Shown: positions 1 to 7,904, counted from the first letter of the stretch. The stretch is 21,359 nt of DNA from STF1-138 sp035356975 (GCA_035356975.1 DAORGW010000015.1:1-21359), one strand, 5' to 3'. Numbers and translations: made by a program. The notes: generated by a model not told the origin, from the letters alone.

Positions 1-8
1 TTTAAAAA

Positions 9-17
9 TGCTATAAT
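9..17 (+). promoter_or_regulatory. Extended -10 promoter element
   Basis: TGC followed by TATAAT (hexamer 12-17) matches the extended -10 motif of sigma-70-type promoters. It lies 46 nt upstream of the ATG at 64. The -35 region would fall outside the window, so only half of the promoter can be judged. Confidence 0.5.
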
Positions 18-63
18 ATCCTTATAAAATCAATTAATATAAGGACAAAGAAAGGTAAAAAAT

Positions 64-546
64 ATGGACAAAAAACCATTAGATGTTACCCCAGAAGTAA
101 CATCAGAAAAACCAGAAAAAAAATCCATTTTTAGATGGATAATAACAGTAATAATAGTTATTGCTGTTATATTAGTGTGTCTTTATGGCGTATCAAAGTT
201 TACAAAGTTTAATATTCTGGGTATAGACAAAACAGGTTTAGGTGGTAAATGGCAGGCAGTATTTTTATCGAATGGTCAGGTTTATTTTGGTAATATAACA
301 AAAAATACTGATAAAGAATTAGTCTTAAAAAATATTTACTATCTGCAGGTTACAACAGCACTTCAACCATCTGATTCAACACAACAACAGCAGGGTTTAT
401 CTTTAGTCAAATTGGGAAATGAACTTCATGGACCAAAAGATGAAATGATAATTAACAAAAATCAAGTTGTATTTACAGAAGAATTAAAAACAGACGGAAA
501 AGTAGTAACAGCAATTAATCAGTATATAGCAGATCAAAATAAATAA
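64..546 (+). CDS. Single-pass membrane protein of unknown function
   Basis: This 160-residue protein has a short charged N-terminus rich in Lys, Pro and Glu (about 1-22), one hydrophobic segment (about 24-46) and a C-terminal domain of about 110 residues that probably lies outside the membrane. The domain contains the phrases GGKWQAVFLSNGQVYFG and LVKLGNELHGP, and a Gln run near residue 108. I recognise this as the type of small conserved membrane protein common in CPR genomes; its function is unknown. The start is supported by AAAGGT about 8 nt upstream, one of the few plausible ribosome-binding sites here. It stands alone: an extended -10 lies before it and a strong terminator directly follows. 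It has no signal-peptidase site that I can see, so a membrane-anchored outward-facing domain is the inferred topology. Confidence 0.85.
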   Translation: MDKKPLDVTPEVTSEKPEKKSIFRWIITVIIVIAVILVCLYGVSKFTKFNILGIDKTGLGGKWQAVFLSNGQVYFGNITKNTDKELVLKNIYYLQVTTALQPSDSTQQQQGLSLVKLGNELHGPKDEMIINKNQVVFTEELKTDGKVVTAINQYIADQNK

Positions 547-555
547 GATTTTTTT

Positions 556-592
556 ATAAAATCCCCACGCTATGTGGGGATTTTATTTTTTA
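556..592 (+). terminator. Strong intrinsic terminator
   Basis: A perfect 13-bp stem (556-568 with 574-586, core ATCCCCAC/GTGGGGAT) closes a 5-nt loop and is followed by a T-rich run. It begins 9 nt after the stop of the 160-residue membrane protein gene. The GC core stands out in this AT-rich DNA. Confidence 0.92.
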
Positions 593-600
593 TATAACCA

Positions 601-629
601 TAAAGTATAAAGTAATACATTATACTTTA
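601..629. promoter_or_regulatory. 29-bp palindrome, likely operator
   Basis: The arms TAAAGTATAA (601-610) and TTATACTTTA (620-629) are perfect inverted repeats. Inside them GTA and TAC also pair around a central A at 615, so 13 of 14 symmetric positions match. The right arm overlaps the -35 element of the promoter in front of the MerR-like gene. An operator for that gene's own product is the natural inference, but the symmetry is all that is seen. Confidence 0.6.
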
Positions 630-654
630 CACTTATATTTTTTTGATATATAAT
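626..654 (+). promoter_or_regulatory. Sigma-70-type promoter of the merR-like gene
   Basis: TTTACA (626-631) and TATAAT (649-654) are separated by exactly 17 nt. Transcription would start near 661, giving a leader of about 45 nt that opens with AAAGGGGGG. The -35 overlaps the right arm of the palindrome. Confidence 0.7.
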
Positions 655-705
655 TAAATAAAAGGGGGGTGTGGATAATTAATTAGTTTATTTTAAATAA
701 TAAAA

Positions 706-930
706 ATGTTGTTAAAAATTGGTGAACTTGCAATTGAAATTAACAGACTTCCATCTGCTATACATTTTTATACTCAAGAAGGTTTATTAAAACCCGATTC
801 TTTCACGAGAGGAGGGTATCGTCTATATGAAAAAAATAAAGCTCTAAAGAGGATAAAAGAAATAGAAAGACTACAGGTAAATAAACGTTTTACAATTTCT
901 GAAATAAAATCATATTTTAAAAACAAATAA
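706..930 (+). CDS. Minimal MerR-type HTH transcription regulator
   Basis: The 74-residue protein is essentially just a MerR winged helix-turn-helix. IGELAIEINRLPSAIHFYTQ covers the recognition helices, followed by the wing segment EGLLKPDSFTRGGYRLY and a basic helix ending in ISEIKSYF. Full MerR regulators are usually 110-270 residues with a coiled-coil dimerisation helix and an effector domain; both are absent. Such stand-alone HTH proteins occur in CPR genomes. An in-frame stop at 694-696 rules out a longer N-terminus. No Shine-Dalgarno sequence precedes the ATG at normal distance: the G-rich AAAGGGGGGT lies 36 nt upstream. The gene has its own promoter with an overlapping palindrome, suggesting autoregulation. 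Its target genes cannot be told from the window. Confidence 0.85.
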   Translation: MLLKIGELAIEINRLPSAIHFYTQEGLLKPDSFTRGGYRLYEKNKALKRIKEIERLQVNKRFTISEIKSYFKNK

Positions 931-935
931 AATAT

Positions 936-1073
936 ATGAGACATAAAAAAAACAAAAAAATTATTTCATCAAGCTTCGCTTTTGAGAAGAAAAATCGTTC
1001 AAGAATTGTAAGAAAGAATAGTCATAATAAGAAAAATATATTAGTTGAATATTTAAAAATGTTGTTTTTCTAA
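936..1073 (+). CDS. Possible small basic peptide (45 aa)
   Basis: An ATG five nt after the merR-like stop opens a 45-codon frame starting MRHKKNKKII and ending LVEYLKMLFF. More than a third of the residues are Lys, Arg or His, and the last part is hydrophobic. It fills most of the 205-nt gap before ileS and is positioned like a second gene of the merR-like transcript. I do not recognise the sequence and there is no Shine-Dalgarno sequence. Lys-rich frames arise easily by chance in AT-rich DNA, so this is a weak call. It is in a different frame from the merR-like gene and is not an obvious frameshifted tail of it. Confidence 0.3.
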   Translation: MRHKKNKKIISSSFAFEKKNRSRIVRKNSHNKKNILVEYLKMLFF

Positions 1074-1112
1074 TCTTGATTTATAAGTAATTTTGTTGTT
1101 AAATAATACAAG

Positions 1113-1118
1113 TATAAT
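1113..1118 (+). promoter_or_regulatory. -10 element before ileS
   Basis: TATAAT at 1113-1118 would start transcription around 1125, leaving only about 11 nt before the ileS ATG at 1136. No convincing -35 is seen at 16-18 nt spacing. If used, the mRNA is nearly leaderless, in keeping with the lack of a Shine-Dalgarno sequence. Confidence 0.4.
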
Positions 1119-1135
1119 TTTTAAATTTAATTTTT

Positions 1136-4018
1136 ATGGAAAAAACAGATAATGATCAGAAAAAATCTACTTTTTATGAAAAAGAACAAGAGATTTTAAA
1201 TTTTTGGCAAGAAAATAAAGTTTTTGAAAAATCCCTTGAAAAAGGAAAAAAAGGAGATTTTTCATTTTATGATGGACCTCCATTTGCAAATGGACTTCCT
1301 CATTATGGGCATATTGTTGCATCAGTTATAAAAGATGTAATTCCTAGATTTAAAACCATGCAAGGATATAATGTAAGAAGAAAATGGGGTTGGGATTGTC
1401 ATGGATTGCCAGTTGAAAATGAAGTTGAGCAAGAATTAGGATTAAATGGTAAAAAAGAAATAGAAGAAAAATATTCTGTTTATGAGTTCAATGAGTATTG
1501 TAGAAAGAGTGTAATGAAATATGCTGATCAGTGGAGAAAATTTATTCCAATGATAGGTCGTTGGGTAGATATGCAAGATGATTATAAAACAATGGATATA
1601 AATTATATGGAGTCTGTGTGGTGGGTTTTTAAGGAATTGTGGAAAAAGGGATTTATATATGAAGGATACAAATCAATGCATATTTGTCCTCATTGCGGAA
1701 CAACACTTTCTAATTTTGAAGTAGCTCAGGGATATAAAGATATAAAAGATATTTCTGTTACAGCAAAATTTGAACTTATTGATGAGCCAGGAACTTTTGT
1801 TTTAGCTTGGACAACAACTCCATGGACGCTTCCCGGAAATGTTGCACTTGCCATTGGAGATAATATTCATTATATAAAAGTTAGATCTGGAAATGAAAAT
1901 TATATATTAGCAAAAGATAGATTCGAAGTTTATAAAGATAATTTTACATCTACTTCTATTATAGAAGAATTTAAAGGAAAAGAATTAATTGGTAAATCAT
2001 ATAAATCATTATTTGATTATTTTATGGATAAAAATTTAGAAAATTATGAAAATATTTATAAAATTTATGATGCTAAATTTGTAACAATAGAAGACGGAAC
2101 AGGAATTGTTCATATTGCACCCGCCTTTGGTGAAGATGATATGAATTTAGGTAGAGAGAAAAAGCTTCCATTTATTCAGCACGTTGATGCACAAGGAAAA
2201 TTTACATCTGATGTTATTGATTTCGCGGGCCAATATGTAAAATCAAAAGAATATCATCAACAAGCAGATGTAGAAGTTTTAAAATATTTAGCTAATAAAA
2301 ATTTGATTTTTAGCAAGGAAACATATGAGCATTCATATCCTCATTGTTGGAGATGTGATACGCCGCTTTTAAACTACGCTACAAAATCTTGGTTTGTTGA
2401 AGTTACTAAATTTAAAAAAGATTTAATTAATGCCAATAAGCACACTAACTGGATTCCCGATTCATTTAAAGAAGGAAGATTCGGAAAGTGGTTAGAGGGT
2501 GCAAGAGATTGGTCAATATCTCGTCAACGTTATTGGGGTGCTCCAATTCCTGTTTGGAAATGTGAGTGCGGAGAAATATTTGTTTGTGGTTCCAAAAAAG
2601 AATTAGAAGATGCAAGCTTATGCGAGGTAAATGATTTACATAAACATTTTATTGATGATATTGAGCTTGATTGTAAAAAATGCAACAAAAAAATGAAACG
2701 AGTTGGAGATGTTTTAGATTGTTGGTTTGAATCAGGTTCAATGCCTTATGCTTCTATACATTATCCATTTGAAAATGAAAACTATTTTAAAAATAATTTC
2801 CCTGCAGATTTTATAGCAGAGGGACAAGATCAAACTAGAGGATGGTTTTATACTCTTATGGTTTTATCTACAGCACTATATAAAAAGCCAGCATTTAAAA
2901 ATGTTGTTGTAAATGGGATGGTTTTGGCAGAAGATGGCAAGAAAATGTCTAAAAGATTAAAAAATTATCCAGAGCCAGTTGATTTAATAAAAAAGTATGG
3001 TGCAGATGTTTTGCGTTTTTATTTACTTGGTTCACAAGCTGTAAAATCTGGTGATTTGTGTTTCTGTGAAAAAGATTTAAGTGGTGTTTATGCTAGATAT
3101 TTTATAACACTTACAAATGTTGTATCTTTTTATAATATGTATAAAAAAGAATCAGATACTGATTTTCAAGAAAGCGATAATCTATTAGATAAATGGATAG
3201 TTTTAGAGCTTCATGAATTGCAAAATCAAATTACAGAAAATTTAGAAAAATATGAAATTAAAAAATGTATTGACTTGATTTCAGAATTTATTTTAGAATT
3301 ATCAACTTGGTATTTAAGAAGATCTCGTGATAGATTTAAAGATGGAGATGTTCTAGCAGCAAAAACTTTAAATTATGTATTAAAAGAATTTGTAATTTCT
3401 GTTGCCCCTTTTATACCTTTTTCTGCAGAATATATCTATAAAGAAGTTTATGGAGAATCAGAATCAGTGCATTTATTAAATTGGCCAGAAAAACATAAAT
3501 TCAATAAAGAAGATAATAAAATTTTAGAAGAAATGAATTTATCAAGGAAAGTAGTTGAAAAAATACACAATTTAAGAGACCAAAATCAAATAAAAGTAAG
3601 GCAGGCCCTGTCATTTGCTTCTTATAATATAGGAAATAGAGAATTACACGATAAATTTTTAGAAATTATAGCAAATGAAGTAAATGTAAAAACAGTTAAA
3701 TTTGATAAGAATTTGAAAGATGGAGATGTTTATCTAAATATAGAAATTACAAAAGAATTAAAAGATGATGGAGATTTAAGAGAATTAGTCAGAAATATTA
3801 ATTCTTTGAGAAAACAAGCAAATTTAACAATCAAAGATTTTGTTACAATTTCAATAAAAAGTTTGAACACAAATTTTGTTCAACTTATAAAAGAAAATTT
3901 AGAAAATCTTAAAAAAGATGTTTTAGCGAGCGATATTGTTTTTGACTCAATTGAAGATTCGATAATCTCTAAAAATGTAAAAGTGAATGAATTTGATGTT
4001 GAAATAAGTCTAAAATAA
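1136..4018 (+). CDS. ileS: Isoleucyl-tRNA synthetase, IleS2-like
   Basis: This class I synthetase charges tRNA-Ile with isoleucine in the cytoplasm. The HIGH motif appears as HYGH (56-59) after GPPFANGLP, and the KMSKR loop is at 603-607. The CP1 editing domain is marked by WTTTPWTLPGNVAL (about residues 223-236). Cysteine pairs C184/C187 and C404/C407 could form one zinc site; C476/C478 with C513/C516 form a second zinc ribbon before the DVLDCWFESG strand. This layout fits the archaeal/eukaryote-like IleS2 class rather than the usual bacterial IleS1, which carries its zinc site at the C-terminus. The C-terminal anticodon-binding part makes 960 residues, somewhat shorter than most IleS2 proteins. 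recO follows after 6 nt, so the two are probably co-transcribed. IleS2 enzymes are commonly mupirocin-insensitive; that property is inferred from class only. Confidence 0.97.
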   Translation: MEKTDNDQKKSTFYEKEQEILNFWQENKVFEKSLEKGKKGDFSFYDGPPFANGLPHYGHIVASVIKDVIPRFKTMQGYNVRRKWGWDCHGLPVENEVEQELGLNGKKEIEEKYSVYEFNEYCRKSVMKYADQWRKFIPMIGRWVDMQDDYKTMDINYMESVWWVFKELWKKGFIYEGYKSMHICPHCGTTLSNFEVAQGYKDIKDISVTAKFELIDEPGTFVLAWTTTPWTLPGNVALAIGDNIHYIKVRSGNENYILAKDRFEVYKDNFTSTSIIEEFKGKELIGKSYKSLFDYFMDKNLENYENIYKIYDAKFVTIEDGTGIVHIAPAFGEDDMNLGREKKLPFIQHVDAQGKFTSDVIDFAGQYVKSKEYHQQADVEVLKYLANKNLIFSKETYEHSYPHCWRCDTPLLNYATKSWFVEVTKFKKDLINANKHTNWIPDSFKEGRFGKWLEGARDWSISRQRYWGAPIPVWKCECGEIFVCGSKKELEDASLCEVNDLHKHFIDDIELDCKKCNKKMKRVGDVLDCWFESGSMPYASIHYPFENENYFKNNFPADFIAEGQDQTRGWFYTLMVLSTALYKKPAFKNVVVNGMVLAEDGKKMSKRLKNYPEPVDLIKKYGADVLRFYLLGSQAVKSGDLCFCEKDLSGVYARYFITLTNVVSFYNMYKKESDTDFQESDNLLDKWIVLELHELQNQITENLEKYEIKKCIDLISEFILELSTWYLRRSRDRFKDGDVLAAKTLNYVLKEFVISVAPFIPFSAEYIYKEVYGESESVHLLNWPEKHKFNKEDNKILEEMNLSRKVVEKIHNLRDQNQIKVRQALSFASYNIGNRELHDKFLEIIANEVNVKTVKFDKNLKDGDVYLNIEITKELKDDGDLRELVRNINSLRKQANLTIKDFVTISIKSLNTNFVQLIKENLENLKKDVLASDIVFDSIEDSIISKNVKVNEFDVEISLK

Positions 4019-4024
4019 ATATAA

Positions 4025-4648
4025 ATGAATAGTGAATATATAGCTCAGGGAGTAATTTTACAGACAAAAAATTTCAAAGACGAAGACAAATTTTATCGTA
4101 TTTTTACTTTTGAGCATGGTCTTATAAGCGCGGTAGCTAAATCAGTAGCTGGCACAAAAAGTAAATTATCCGGATTTCTGATGCCAGGTAATGTATGTAT
4201 TTTTATGTTGGCTCAAGGTAAGGCAATTCACAGAATTGCACAAGTTAGTGTTATAAATTCTTTTGATATCAATAAAAATTATAGAGCATTTTTAACTTTC
4301 AATAAAATTTCAGAAGTGTTGCTTAATTTTTTACCAGAGTATATTGAAGAAAAATATATTTATGAAAACACATTAGAGTTTATAAAAGACATAAATGTGA
4401 ATTTTTATGATTTATCTGATTTAGAAATTTGTTATTTTTTGTGTATTATTAAGTGTTTTGGATTTCATACAAATGATAAAATAAATTTTCCAGACACAGA
4501 AAAACAAATTATTGATAATTTTACAAAAAATACATATTTAAAAAACAGAGAATTAGTGTTAAAATTAAAATATGATAAGCTTTTAATTTCTAACTATATT
4601 AAAAATTGTTTTGAAAAAATTTTAGAAAAACAATTAAATTCTTTTTAA
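4025..4648 (+). CDS. recO: DNA repair protein RecO
   Basis: RecO works with RecR to load RecA on SSB-coated single-stranded DNA during recombination repair. The N-terminal OB-fold signature is clear: the protein opens with a strand like AQGVILQTKNFKDEDKFYRI and then FTFEHGLISAVAKSVAG, closely matching family members. The rest is a helical domain. At 207 residues it is shorter than typical RecO (about 240), and the CxxC...CxxC zinc element of many RecO proteins is absent; only isolated cysteines are present. It starts 6 nt after ileS and ends 12 nt before the next gene, so it sits inside an ileS-recO transcript. No Shine-Dalgarno sequence is visible before its ATG. Confidence 0.85.
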   Translation: MNSEYIAQGVILQTKNFKDEDKFYRIFTFEHGLISAVAKSVAGTKSKLSGFLMPGNVCIFMLAQGKAIHRIAQVSVINSFDINKNYRAFLTFNKISEVLLNFLPEYIEEKYIYENTLEFIKDINVNFYDLSDLEICYFLCIIKCFGFHTNDKINFPDTEKQIIDNFTKNTYLKNRELVLKLKYDKLLISNYIKNCFEKILEKQLNSF

Positions 4649-4660
4649 GTAAAATATCCA

Positions 4661-6640
4661 ATGATAGATTTAAAACAAAAACCAAATTTAAGTAATGGCG
4701 TAAGTATAAAAAAAATTTCAAAAGAAACTAGAAGATTTCATAGTGGCATAAAACCAAGAATGCCAAATAAAAAAAGATTAAAAACAATAAAGGATCCTAA
4801 TTCTAATAGAGCTGGTTTTACTGATGATATATACAATATTTGGGGCACAAGAAAAAATATTTCTACATTTGAAAAAAATAATAATAAAAGTATGAAATCA
4901 TTGTGGATTATTATATTTATTCTTATATGTGTACTTTTAGTAACTTATTTAGGTTGGAATTTTTTTAATAATTTCAAACCACTTTCAGGTACTGGTGTCG
5001 CTATGGAAATTTCTGGAGATAGTTCCGCTATTTCAGGAGACAGGGCAAGACTTACAATTAGATATCAAAATAAAGAACAAGTAAAAGTAAAAAATGTAGA
5101 ACTTCGTTTAAATTATCCAGAGGGAATGTATTATATTTCTTCGAGTAAGGATCCGGATAATTTAGGAGTAAATTTGTGGAAATTAGGAGATTTAGATCCA
5201 AATGAAGATGGAAAAATTAATTTAGAAGTTCAGGTGGTGGGTAATTTAAATGATAATTTAAACCTAGGAGCTACAATTGCATATGAACCAGTAAATTTTA
5301 GTTCAATTTTTGAAAGCAAATTAGACTATAATATAGAAATAGAAAAAACAAATTTTGAGCTGAATATAGAATCTCCAAATGAGTTGGGGAATAATAATAG
5401 AATTGAATATAAGATTGCTTATAAAAATATATCTAACGATAAATTATCCAATGCAAGAATTAGATTTGAATATCCAGCTGGTTTTATATTATCAGAGATA
5501 AAGTCTGGGTCTTTAGAACAGGACGGAGAAAATATTTGGAATTTAGGAGAATTAGAAAAAGATGCAACTGGAGAAATTAGTGTTATGGGATTTTTGGATA
5601 CAACAAATAATACAACTTCAACATTTAATGCAATAATTGAAATAAAATCCTTGTATGGTTTAGAAAACACACTTGGACAAAATTCTATTTCACAGTGGAT
5701 ATCTTATATTAAAGCCTCAAAAGATGTATCAATTATTCCATCAGATGTACCATTAAAAATAATTGTAAATAATAATCCAGTTGATTTTGCCTTGAATTGG
5801 GGAGATGAATTAAAATACGAGATTTCTTATAAAAATAATTCAGAGAGTTTCATAACAAATGTTTCGATTTCTGTAAAATTAGATTCAAAATATTTAGATA
5901 CAAAAACTTTAAATGATGTTTTTGGTGGTAATTTTGATGAAGATAGTCTAATTTTAACCTGGGATAAGAATTCTGTTCCATCTTTGGCAAAATTAGAGAA
6001 GGGTCAAGAGGGAAAATTCAATTTTTCTATTAAATTAAATAAATTTGATAATAAGTATATTGGAAGTGATGATTATTTTGTGAAATCAGAAGCAAAATTG
6101 AAATATAATGTATCATCACAAGACAAAGAATCAATTTCTAATTTTATAATAAATAAAATAAATTCCCCTATCGAGATTTCTGCAAAAGCAAGATATTATG
6201 ACGGCTCTAGTGCTGTTGGGTCGGGACCATTGCCACCAGTAGTGGGGGAAACAACTACTTATGAAATTGTGTGGCAGATAAAATCTTTAACAAGCGATTT
6301 GAATGACGTTACAATAAAAACAATTTTACCCCCAAATGTTGATTGGGGAGAAGGTAGTGCAAATGGATCTGGTAATATTGTTTACAATTCACAAACAAGA
6401 GAAATTGTGTGGCAGATTGATAAATTATATAAAGATAGTGATTATATGGCACAATTTAATGTTTTATTGACCCCAGATAAAAGTCAGAAAGACAAAATAG
6501 TAACTCTTATAAATCAAACAAGTTTGTCCTGTGTTGATTCTTCTTCTGATTTCAAAATAAATAAAGATGTTCCATATTTGACGTCAGAGTTATTTGGTGA
6601 TAAAAAAGCCAGTGGAAAAGGAAAAGTAATTGATTTATAA
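4661..6640 (+). CDS. Membrane-anchored protein with DUF11-like repeats
   Basis: The 659-residue protein has a basic N-terminal segment (1-78, with RFHSGIKPRMPNKKRLK), one transmembrane helix (about 81-103) and a large outward domain. The outward part can be divided into about four beta-sandwich-like units starting near 113, 225, 355 and 505. Their recurring pattern is a YKN/YQN strand, then FEYP- or LNYPEG-like strands, then WNLGEL- or WKLGDL-like strands, typical of DUF11/CARDB-type extracellular repeats. The topology suggests a cell-surface or cell-wall-spanning protein; the ligand is unknown. It lies between recO (12-nt gap) and tgt (about 47-nt gap), housekeeping genes that do not explain it. 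It has no catalytic motif and no C-terminal sorting signal. Confidence 0.85.
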   Translation: MIDLKQKPNLSNGVSIKKISKETRRFHSGIKPRMPNKKRLKTIKDPNSNRAGFTDDIYNIWGTRKNISTFEKNNNKSMKSLWIIIFILICVLLVTYLGWNFFNNFKPLSGTGVAMEISGDSSAISGDRARLTIRYQNKEQVKVKNVELRLNYPEGMYYISSSKDPDNLGVNLWKLGDLDPNEDGKINLEVQVVGNLNDNLNLGATIAYEPVNFSSIFESKLDYNIEIEKTNFELNIESPNELGNNNRIEYKIAYKNISNDKLSNARIRFEYPAGFILSEIKSGSLEQDGENIWNLGELEKDATGEISVMGFLDTTNNTTSTFNAIIEIKSLYGLENTLGQNSISQWISYIKASKDVSIIPSDVPLKIIVNNNPVDFALNWGDELKYEISYKNNSESFITNVSISVKLDSKYLDTKTLNDVFGGNFDEDSLILTWDKNSVPSLAKLEKGQEGKFNFSIKLNKFDNKYIGSDDYFVKSEAKLKYNVSSQDKESISNFIINKINSPIEISAKARYYDGSSAVGSGPLPPVVGETTTYEIVWQIKSLTSDLNDVTIKTILPPNVDWGEGSANGSGNIVYNSQTREIVWQIDKLYKDSDYMAQFNVLLTPDKSQKDKIVTLINQTSLSCVDSSSDFKINKDVPYLTSELFGDKKASGKGKVIDL

Positions 6641-6687
6641 TTTATATCTAAAATTTTGAGTTTAGGAATTTAGAAATATTGGTCTTT

Positions 6688-7788
6688 ATGTTTAAAGTTT
6701 TAAAAAAATCAAAAAAATCATGTGCAAGGCGTGGAGTTTTGAAAACTAAATCAGGTGAAATACAGACTCCATTTTTTATGCCAATTGCAACTCGTGGAGT
6801 TATTAAGTCTTTAAGTTTTTCTGATATAGAAAAATTGAATCCAGAAATAATTTTAGCAAATACATATCATCTATATCTTAAACCAGGATTAGATGTTATA
6901 AAAAAATTTAAGTCTCTGCGTGCTTTTATGAATTGTAAGTATCCGATATTAACTGATTCTGGTGGTTTTCAAGTTTTTTCACTTTCAAAAATTAGAAAAA
7001 TTAATAAAACTGGAGTTGAGTTCCAGTCAACTTATGACGGTTCTTATCATTTTTTTACCCCAGAAAAAGTTATGAAGATTCAGAGTGTATTAGACTCTGA
7101 TATTCAAATGGTTTTAGATATTTGTCTTGATTCAAAATCAGATTATAAAAAAGTAAAAGAATCTCTTGATGTAACAACTCTCTGGGCAAAAAAATGTAAA
7201 GATGCAAAAAAGAAATTTGATCCAAAACATAAAAATTTATTATTTGGAATAGTTCAGGGCGCCCTTGATAAAGAATTGAGACAAGAGAGTTTAAATGATT
7301 TAGTAAAAATCGGTTTTGACGGATATGCAATTGGTGGACTAGCAGTTGGAGAAACAAATCAGGAAATGTATAAAATTTTAGAATTTTTGAGTGATAAATT
7401 ACCAGAAAAAAATCCAAGATATCTTATGGGAGTCGGATATCCAGAAAATATTTTGACTGCTGTAAAAAATGGAGTAGATATGTTTGATTGTGTTATTCCA
7501 ACAAGAGAGGCAAGACACGGAAGATTGTATTTTTTTGAAAATAAAAATTTAAAAGGAAATTTTTATAAAACAATAAATATTACAAATTCTAAATTTGTAA
7601 ATGATAAGTCAGTAATTAATAAGGATTCTAAAACTGAGGAATTAAAAATTTATTCAAAAGCATATTTAAATCACCTATTTAAAGTTGGAGATATTTTAGC
7701 TATGCGACTTGCAACACTCAACAATATAGAATTTTATTTAGATCTTATGAAAATTATTAGGAAAAATATAGAAAAAGGACTTATATAA
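6688..7788 (+). CDS. tgt: tRNA-guanine transglycosylase lacking zinc ligands
   Basis: Tgt exchanges guanine 34 of GUN-anticodon tRNAs for preQ1 in bacteria, the first tRNA-bound step to queuosine. Numbering is from the ATG at 6688, giving 366 aa. TDSGGFQVFS carries the general base D90; D144 and C146 (LDICL) and the GGLAVGE loop line the base pocket; D267 in FDCVIPTREARHG matches the covalent nucleophile. The zinc site is gone: the usual CxCxxC before YSRAYL reads S314, T316, L319, and the fourth ligand, His in the TEHN-type motif, is N345 (LATLNN). A TTG at 6679 could extend the protein by three residues, but the ATG gives the usual family start MFKVLKK. The C146 and V220 pocket residues resemble the preQ1-type bacterial enzyme. 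No queuosine biosynthesis genes are in the window. Confidence 0.95.
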   Translation: MFKVLKKSKKSCARRGVLKTKSGEIQTPFFMPIATRGVIKSLSFSDIEKLNPEIILANTYHLYLKPGLDVIKKFKSLRAFMNCKYPILTDSGGFQVFSLSKIRKINKTGVEFQSTYDGSYHFFTPEKVMKIQSVLDSDIQMVLDICLDSKSDYKKVKESLDVTTLWAKKCKDAKKKFDPKHKNLLFGIVQGALDKELRQESLNDLVKIGFDGYAIGGLAVGETNQEMYKILEFLSDKLPEKNPRYLMGVGYPENILTAVKNGVDMFDCVIPTREARHGRLYFFENKNLKGNFYKTINITNSKFVNDKSVINKDSKTEELKIYSKAYLNHLFKVGDILAMRLATLNNIEFYLDLMKIIRKNIEKGLI

Positions 7789-7804
7789 TTTTTTTAAAAT
7801 ATTC

Positions 7805-7833
7805 TTGACATAAAACTAATCTTGTTTTATAAT
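7805..7833 (+). promoter_or_regulatory. Consensus sigma-70 promoter of rplY
   Basis: TTGACA (7805-7810) and TATAAT (7828-7833) are both perfect consensus hexamers with a 17-nt spacer. It is the strongest promoter in the window and starts 17 nt after the tgt stop. Transcription would begin near 7840, giving a leader of about 73 nt before the L25 gene. Confidence 0.9.
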
Positions 7834-7876
7834 GGAATAACTTTAATGATTAACAAAGCTTTTTATTTTTAGTTTA

Positions 7877-7904
7877 CTAAAAGCTAAAAGCTAAAAGCTA
7901 AAAG
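7877..7904 (+). repeat. Tandem heptamer (CTAAAAG)x4 in the rplY leader
   Basis: Four exact copies of CTAAAAG run head to tail, followed by a partial CTAA, ending 4 nt before the ATG of rplY. The AGCTTTT at 7857-7863 is complementary to AAAAGCT in each junction, and TTTTTAG at 7866-7872 can also pair with the repeat, so several hairpin registers are possible. The repeat occupies the position where a Shine-Dalgarno sequence would be. Confidence 0.85.

Noticed and set aside
931..1135. T-box leader before ileS
   Set aside because: The 205-nt gap has no T-box-like conserved core and no terminator/antiterminator pair; it is AT-rich and partly filled by a possible small ORF.
5419..5670. 83-codon minus-strand frame inside the surface repeat protein gene
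   Set aside because: The plus-strand gene is intact with clear repeat structure; the antisense frame has no supporting signal.
6641..6687. preQ1 riboswitch before tgt
   Set aside because: Only 47 nt separate the genes and no pseudoknot-like C-rich and A-rich pairing was seen.
7070..7417. 115-codon minus-strand frame inside tgt
   Set aside because: It lies wholly inside a well-conserved gene on the other strand, has a His/Leu/Phe-rich composition typical of antisense shadows, and shows no recognisable motif.
7877..7904. CRISPR-type repeat
   Set aside because: The units are only 7 nt and contiguous, without spacers.
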